The position numbers were made by a program, and so were the translations under genes. Below, piece by piece: positions 43,301 through 47,000 of a stretch of 47,000 bases of DNA. Source of the DNA: an uncultured Treponema sp. (GTDB lineage Bacteria; Spirochaetota; Spirochaetia; Treponematales; Treponemataceae); the NCBI GenBank assembly GCA_905372265.1, contig CAJPOL010000002.1, forward strand, positions 1 to 47,000, written 5' to 3'. Within the stretch, counting starts at the first letter, position 1, and every line of letters begins with the position of its first letter. The notes beneath the pieces are model-generated. The model saw only the letters and a program-made list of their open reading frames with translations, searched no databases and had not been told where the DNA came from.

Positions 43301-45340
43301 TTACGCATTATTCTCAGGCTGCGGATCGGCACCTGTTCCAGCAGCGGTTTCCGCACCGGCAGAAGGAGCATCGCTGTCTTTTTGCTGAAGCAGCCGTCCC
43401 TCCGCTTGAATAATTTCCGCGAATTCGTCTTTATCGATAATCTCTTTCTCCAAAAGACGCTGAGCAATATATTCAAGCAAATGTTTTTTTTCGGTTAACA
43501 GCTTTACAACGGCATCATACCGTTCGTTGATAATACGGGTAATTTCCTCATCTATATACTGCTGAGTGGTCTCGGCATATTCGCGCACAAGCTGCGGTTC
43601 TCCCGCGCCGTATCCCCTCCCCCGCTTTGACAACGCCACATTCTGAAAGCGCTCGCTCATTCCGTAATCGGTGATCATACCGCGTATGATATCGGTAGCG
43701 CGCGAAAGATCGTTGGAAGCTCCGGTCGAAACAACGCCGAATTTTACAAATTCAGCGGCACGGCCGCCTAAAAGACAATCGACCTCAGATATCAACTCAT
43801 CTTGAGTGCGCAAAAAGCGGTCTTCTTCGGGAATATTCAAAGTATAGCCGAGCGTATCGATCCCGCGGGGAATAATTGAAATCTTATGAACCTTATCAGC
43901 ACCCTCCGTAAAAGCGGCGGCAAGCGCATGTCCGGTTTCATGGTAAGCAACGATATTGCGCTCTTTTTCTTTAATAACACGGCTTTTCCGCTGTAAACCG
44001 GCGATTGTTTTTTCCACCGCTTCGGTTAAATCTTCTTTAATTACTTCTTTTCTGCCGCCGCGGACAGCAAGCAATGCAGCCTCATTTATCACATTCGCAA
44101 GATCAGCGCCGGAAAAACCGCTTGTCATACGCGCAATATCCGAAAGATCGATACTGCTTGACAATTTAACGTTTTTGGCATGAATCTGTAAAATCTGTTC
44201 GCGCCCTTTCATATCAGGCCGGTCAACCACGACCTGCCGGTCAAAACGGCCGGGACGCAACAGCGCAGGATCAAGAACATCGGGCCTATTCGTCGCAGCA
44301 AGCAAGATAAGACCGGTACTGTTATCAAAACCGTCCATTTCTACCAATAATTGGTTGAGTGTTTGTTCACGTTCATCATTTGAGTGCACCGAGTTAATAC
44401 GGGATTTTCCGATTGCATCCAATTCATCGATAAAGACAATACACGGCGCTTTCTCACGGGCCTGCTTAAACAAATCGCGGACACGGGAAGCACCGACACC
44501 GACAAACATTTCAACAAAATCGGAACCGCTAATCCTGAAAAACGGCACACCCGCTTCCCCCGCAACCGCGCGGGCAAGCAGCGTTTTTCCGGTTCCCGGA
44601 GGTCCAACCAGCAATACGCCGCGCGGTATTTTACCGCCGATTTCAGTGTATTTTTTAGGATATTTTAAAAAATCGACAACTTCAACCAGTTCTTCTTTTG
44701 CTTCATCAACACCGGCGACATCGCTAAACCGGGCAGTAACTTTTCCTTCTTCAACCGCCGCTGCCCGCGCTTGCCCGCTCGAAAAAATACTTCCTCCCAA
44801 TCCGCCGAGATTGGATGTAAACCGTTTCATCGCAAAATGCCACAACAGAAAGATAAAGCCGATCGGCAAAACCCATTGCAGCACAAAATCGAAGAGAACA
44901 TTATTTTCTTTTGGGCGAATAAGATAGATAACTTTCTTATCGTCGAGCAGTTTAAAAAATGATTCGGAGTATATGCCGACCGTTTGATACGAATCATTGG
45001 ATTCGCTTGAAAAAAACGGTAGTTTACGGGTTGTTTCAACGGCCGCCTGCGTTTTAGTCAGTCCGGTAAAATAGACCGGCCCCATAATAACCTTGACGAT
45101 CTCGCCCGAGGCTACTCTGTCTTTAAATTCGGAAAGCGGGATAAGAGATGTATCCTGCTTCATCAAGAATTGATTAACAACCAATAAAATAACAAAAACA
45201 CCGAGAATGATCATCCATAGTGAAAATTTCGGCTTTTTTGTATTTTTATTATCGCCCGACGGTTCGGGACTTAGTTTAAAAAAATCAAAGGGATCTTGCT
45301 CATTCGGGTCTTTATTGTTCTTAGTATCGTTCGGATTCAT
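43301..45340 (-). CDS. ftsH: ATP-dependent zinc metalloprotease FtsH
   Basis: A 679-residue inner-membrane AAA+ protease for quality control of membrane and soluble proteins. Two membrane segments (about 41-59 and 151-169) flank a periplasmic domain. The AAA domain has Walker A GPPGTGKT (246-253), Walker B FIDELD (303-308) and the second region of homology near 345-370. The zinc site is HETGH (467-471), with a third ligand Asp near 544 in [10 protein letters not shown] 40-residue polar N-terminal extension and a Glu-rich C-terminal tail are added. The start is chosen at the first ATG, preceded by AAGAGG. Confidence 0.97.
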   Translation of the reverse strand: MNPNDTKNNKDPNEQDPFDFFKLSPEPSGDNKNTKKPKFSLWMIILGVFVILLVVNQFLMKQDTSLIPLSEFKDRVASGEIVKVIMGPVYFTGLTKTQAAVETTRKLPFFSSESNDSYQTVGIYSESFFKLLDDKKVIYLIRPKENNVLFDFVLQWVLPIGFIFLLWHFAMKRFTSNLGGLGGSIFSSGQARAAAVEEGKVTARFSDVAGVDEAKEELVEVVDFLKYPKKYTEIGGKIPRGVLLVGPPGTGKTLLARAVAGEAGVPFFRISGSDFVEMFVGVGASRVRDLFKQAREKAPCIVFIDELDAIGKSRINSVHSNDEREQTLNQLLVEMDGFDNSTGLILLAATNRPDVLDPALLRPGRFDRQVVVDRPDMKGREQILQIHAKNVKLSSSIDLSDIARMTSGFSGADLANVINEAALLAVRGGRKEVIKEDLTEAVEKTIAGLQRKSRVIKEKERNIVAYHETGHALAAAFTEGADKVHKISIIPRGIDTLGYTLNIPEEDRFLRTQDELISEVDCLLGGRAAEFVKFGVVSTGASNDLSRATDIIRGMITDYGMSERFQNVALSKRGRGYGAGEPQLVREYAETTQQYIDEEITRIINERYDAVVKLLTEKKHLLEYIAQRLLEKEIIDKDEFAEIIQAEGRLLQQKDSDAPSAGAETAAGTGADPQPENNA

Positions 45341-45425
45341 AGCTACCGCGGCCTCTTTTCATACTTGCTTAGGATTCGTGCAAAACTCACAGCGTGAACA
45401 TTGCTTGCCCTATAGTTTATTGGAT

Positions 45426-45454
45426 AACATACTCAAAAAAAAAGATATAGACAA
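45426..45454 (-). promoter_or_regulatory. Possible ftsH promoter
   Basis: On the minus strand TTGTCT (45449-45454) is followed after 17 nt by TATGTT (45426-45431). Each box matches the consensus at four of six positions. The 5' leader would be about 80 nt. Confidence 0.35.
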
Positions 45455-45462
45455 GCTATTTC

Positions 45463-46182
45463 TTACTTTTTCCGGGGGAAAAGGCTGCGGAATATTCCGA
45501 AAACACCGCCTTTCAGCCGCTCTTTTTTATGCTGAGAGAAAGCAAAAATATGTTCTTCCGATCCGGCCAAAAGAAGCACATCCTCCGCAGCAAAGCGGTA
45601 ATGAGGATCACTGAGAAAATCAAACGTTTCGCTGTCCGTTTTACGCACAGCCACAACATTTAAGCCGAGTGTTTTCCGTAAATCGGCTTCCAAAAGGGTT
45701 TTACCGATATAGTCTTCATTGATGCCGACTTCGGCAAGCGCAAGATTTGCGGAAATCGGCATAAAGTTAAACAATAAAGACGAGGCGAGCATCGGCATCA
45801 CCCGCTTTGCTGCCTCCCGATCGGGAAAAATCACAGTCGTCGCGCCGACAATAGAAAGCACCTGCTCATGCTGATCGCTTTCAGCTTTTACGACAATCTC
45901 TTTTACACCTATTTTTTTCAAATAGGTCGTAACCATAATCGATAATTCGATTTTTCCGCCCAGATCAATAACCGCTGCAATAATGCCCTGCGGCAGACTT
46001 TTCCTCAGCACCACTTCATCGGTAATATCAATACTATAGCTTTTTTTCGCCTTATCGCCGTATTTTTTTATCAGATTCTCGTCTTTATCGATGATAACAA
46101 TCTCATCCGTCAAGCGGAGCAGCTCTTCAAGCATACGGATGCCGAATGCTCCCAGCCCGATAATGACAAATGTACCCATCAT
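45463..46182 (-). CDS. ktrA: RCK-domain potassium uptake regulator (KtrA/TrkA-type)
   Basis: A 239-residue cytoplasmic gating subunit of a Ktr/Trk potassium transporter. RCK-N (about 1-125) starts with the nucleotide-binding GLGAFG motif; RCK-C follows (about 145-222). In many bacteria such proteins bind c-di-AMP, which fits the presence of cdaA, but that is not shown here. The partner membrane subunit is not in the window. Two adjacent ATGs follow an AAGGAGG ribosome binding site; the second is better spaced. Confidence 0.88.
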   Translation of the reverse strand: MMGTFVIIGLGAFGIRMLEELLRLTDEIVIIDKDENLIKKYGDKAKKSYSIDITDEVVLRKSLPQGIIAAVIDLGGKIELSIMVTTYLKKIGVKEIVVKAESDQHEQVLSIVGATTVIFPDREAAKRVMPMLASSLLFNFMPISANLALAEVGINEDYIGKTLLEADLRKTLGLNVVAVRKTDSETFDFLSDPHYRFAAEDVLLLAGSEEHIFAFSQHKKERLKGGVFGIFRSLFPRKK

Positions 46183-46207
46183 CCCTCCTTACAGGCGAAT
46201 CAATGTC

Positions 46208-46810
46208 TCACCTTTTTTCAGGCTCAATAAATTTCTCCGCCCATAAAAGATAAACACATACTGCAATAAAAACAAGAAACAGTGCAAGGCCGACCGTTTT
46301 CATAAAATGCCCGCCTCTTTTACCGAGAAAATACACCAGCCAAAATAATGATGAGATATTACAAAAAGCGGCAATTGCATCAAAAAGCGCAAACTTAGCG
46401 AATGGGAAGCCTACAAAGCCCGACGTCATCGTAATAATGTTACGGACGCCGAACGGAATAAAACGGCCGAACAGAAAAGTTAAAAATCCATGCCGCTGCA
46501 ATGCACCTGAAATACGCCCGCTCGTATCTTTTTTGATAATTCTGCTGAAAAACCGGTTAGATATTCGGCCTCTGCTTAAAAGCCAACCCCAGAAATACAC
46601 TAAAAAATCGCTGAGCACTGCTCCGGCATACAGCGCAACATAAAACACGGGAATAGAGGCTTTTTCTTGTTTGCACAGGATAGCGGTACTAATAACAATG
46701 AGGTCTTCTGAAATAGGAATATTAAATCCGCCGAGCAGCAAACTGACAAAAATCACGAGCGGAAAATAGGATATATAGTGCCCTATCCACCCGATAACCG
46801 TTTGAATCAT
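46208..46810 (-). CDS. DedA-family membrane protein
   Basis: A 200-residue protein with about five membrane segments and the DedA/SNARE-associated domain; the conserved FFGRFIPFGVRNIITMTSGF-like loop (about 112-130) carries the characteristic Gly-Arg-Phe-Pro residues. DedA proteins act as lipid (undecaprenyl phosphate or phospholipid) transporters or flippases. The gene has no Shine-Dalgarno; a promoter lies directly before its ATG. Confidence 0.88.
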   Translation of the reverse strand: MIQTVIGWIGHYISYFPLVIFVSLLLGGFNIPISEDLIVISTAILCKQEKASIPVFYVALYAGAVLSDFLVYFWGWLLSRGRISNRFFSRIIKKDTSGRISGALQRHGFLTFLFGRFIPFGVRNIITMTSGFVGFPFAKFALFDAIAAFCNISSLFWLVYFLGKRGGHFMKTVGLALFLVFIAVCVYLLWAEKFIEPEKR

Positions 46811-46816
46811 CGGAGG

Positions 46817-46845
46817 AATATAGCATAACTAAGATAACTTTGCAA
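46817..46845 (-). promoter_or_regulatory. Extended -10 promoter of dedA adjoining the start codon
   Basis: On the minus strand TTGCAA (46840-46845), 17-nt spacer, TATATT (46817-46822) with the extended TGC just before it. The ATG at 46810 begins 6 nt after the -10, and the 6 nt between are CCTCCG, which is not a ribosome binding site. A leaderless mRNA is predicted. The -35 lies in the end of the nadE gene. Confidence 0.5.
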
Positions 46846-47000
46846 GCTGAGAAAGCCATACATCGGCGCACATATCACTCGGCATACGCCATGCTCCGCG
46901 CGGTGAAAAACTGCCGAATCCGGCATACGGTCCGTCGGGAGAACAGGAGCGCTTAAACTGCTGCGAAAATACCCTGCGGTAAAAGTAGGTCAAATACGTG
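46829..47000 (-). CDS. nadE: NAD synthetase, C-terminal end (partial)
   Basis: The last 56 residues of a minus-strand gene that runs off the right edge. The sequence [19 protein letters not shown] followed by [11 protein letters not shown] matches the C-terminal signature of glutamine- or ammonia-dependent NAD+ synthetase. The stop is at 46829-46831. The N-terminal part, and so the presence of a glutaminase domain, lies outside the window. Confidence 0.8.
   Translation of the reverse strand, partial: TYLTYFYRRVFSQQFKRSCSPDGPYAGFGSFSPRGAWRMPSDMCADVWLSQLAKLS

Noticed and set aside
44355..44927. Long 190-codon open frame on the plus strand
   Set aside because: It lies fully antisense to ftsH, has low-complexity Ser/Pro-rich translation and no ribosome binding site; it is a shadow of the strong ftsH codon pattern.

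Overview
The window reads as an ordinary stretch of a spirochaete chromosome, most probably a Treponema of the oral or host-associated type. The best evidence is the cytidylate kinase-ribosomal protein S1 fusion (as in Treponema pallidum), a histidyl-tRNA synthetase with the less common motif-2 form, a large chemotaxis receptor, flagellar-export relatives (FlhX) in the ribosomal rpsP-trmD-rplS operon, and several lipoproteins. Genus is an inference; no rRNA or tRNA was found. No prophage, CRISPR array or complete insertion sequence is visible.

Layout: 1-274 holds a terminator and palindromic repeats. 275-5259 (minus) carries an ABC exporter half, an epimerase with a zinc-ribbon tail and a cytoplasmic alpha-L-fucosidase, with a MITE-like element between the last two. 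5454-9598 holds pyruvate kinase, a PrsW-like membrane protein and an Eda-KdgK fusion, a sugar-acid and lower-glycolysis block. 9818-13583 is hisS plus the cmk-rpsA fusion. 13773-21918 holds TPR and lipoprotein genes, hemW, a signal peptidase I-like protein without the usual catalytic pair, smpB, a secreted TolB-like protein, a DinG-type helicase and plsC. 22024-27794 has a PfkB-type kinase and a tightly overlapping neuB / J-domain / large membrane protein / dinB operon. 27869-29734 (minus) is queH and a DHH phosphoesterase broken by a one-base frameshift. 29924-33535 is a chemotaxis receptor and a lipoprotein. 33611-38324 is folP-cdaA-cdaR-acpS-DUF2225-truA, joining folate, c-di-AMP, ACP activation and tRNA modification. 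38349-42989 (minus) is an eleven-gene operon rpsP-khpA-rimM-trmD-rplS-(FliK/YlqG-like)-flhX-unknown-yraN-unknown-unknown. 43301-47000 (minus) has ftsH, a KtrA-type RCK protein, a DedA protein and the 3' end of nadE.

The most interesting signals are regulatory and architectural. Several genes (smpB, hisS, folP, dedA, and less strictly neuB and the DHH gene) have a good -10 box ending only 5-10 nt before the start codon and no Shine-Dalgarno, which predicts leaderless or nearly leaderless mRNAs. lepB and smpB appear to fire from divergent promoters that share one -35 palindrome. The signal peptidase I-like protein has Thr and Arg where the catalytic Ser and Lys belong. Two enzyme fusions (Eda-KdgK and Cmk-S1) and a zinc-ribbon-tailed epimerase are further points to check. 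All calls come from reading the sequence; no database search was run.
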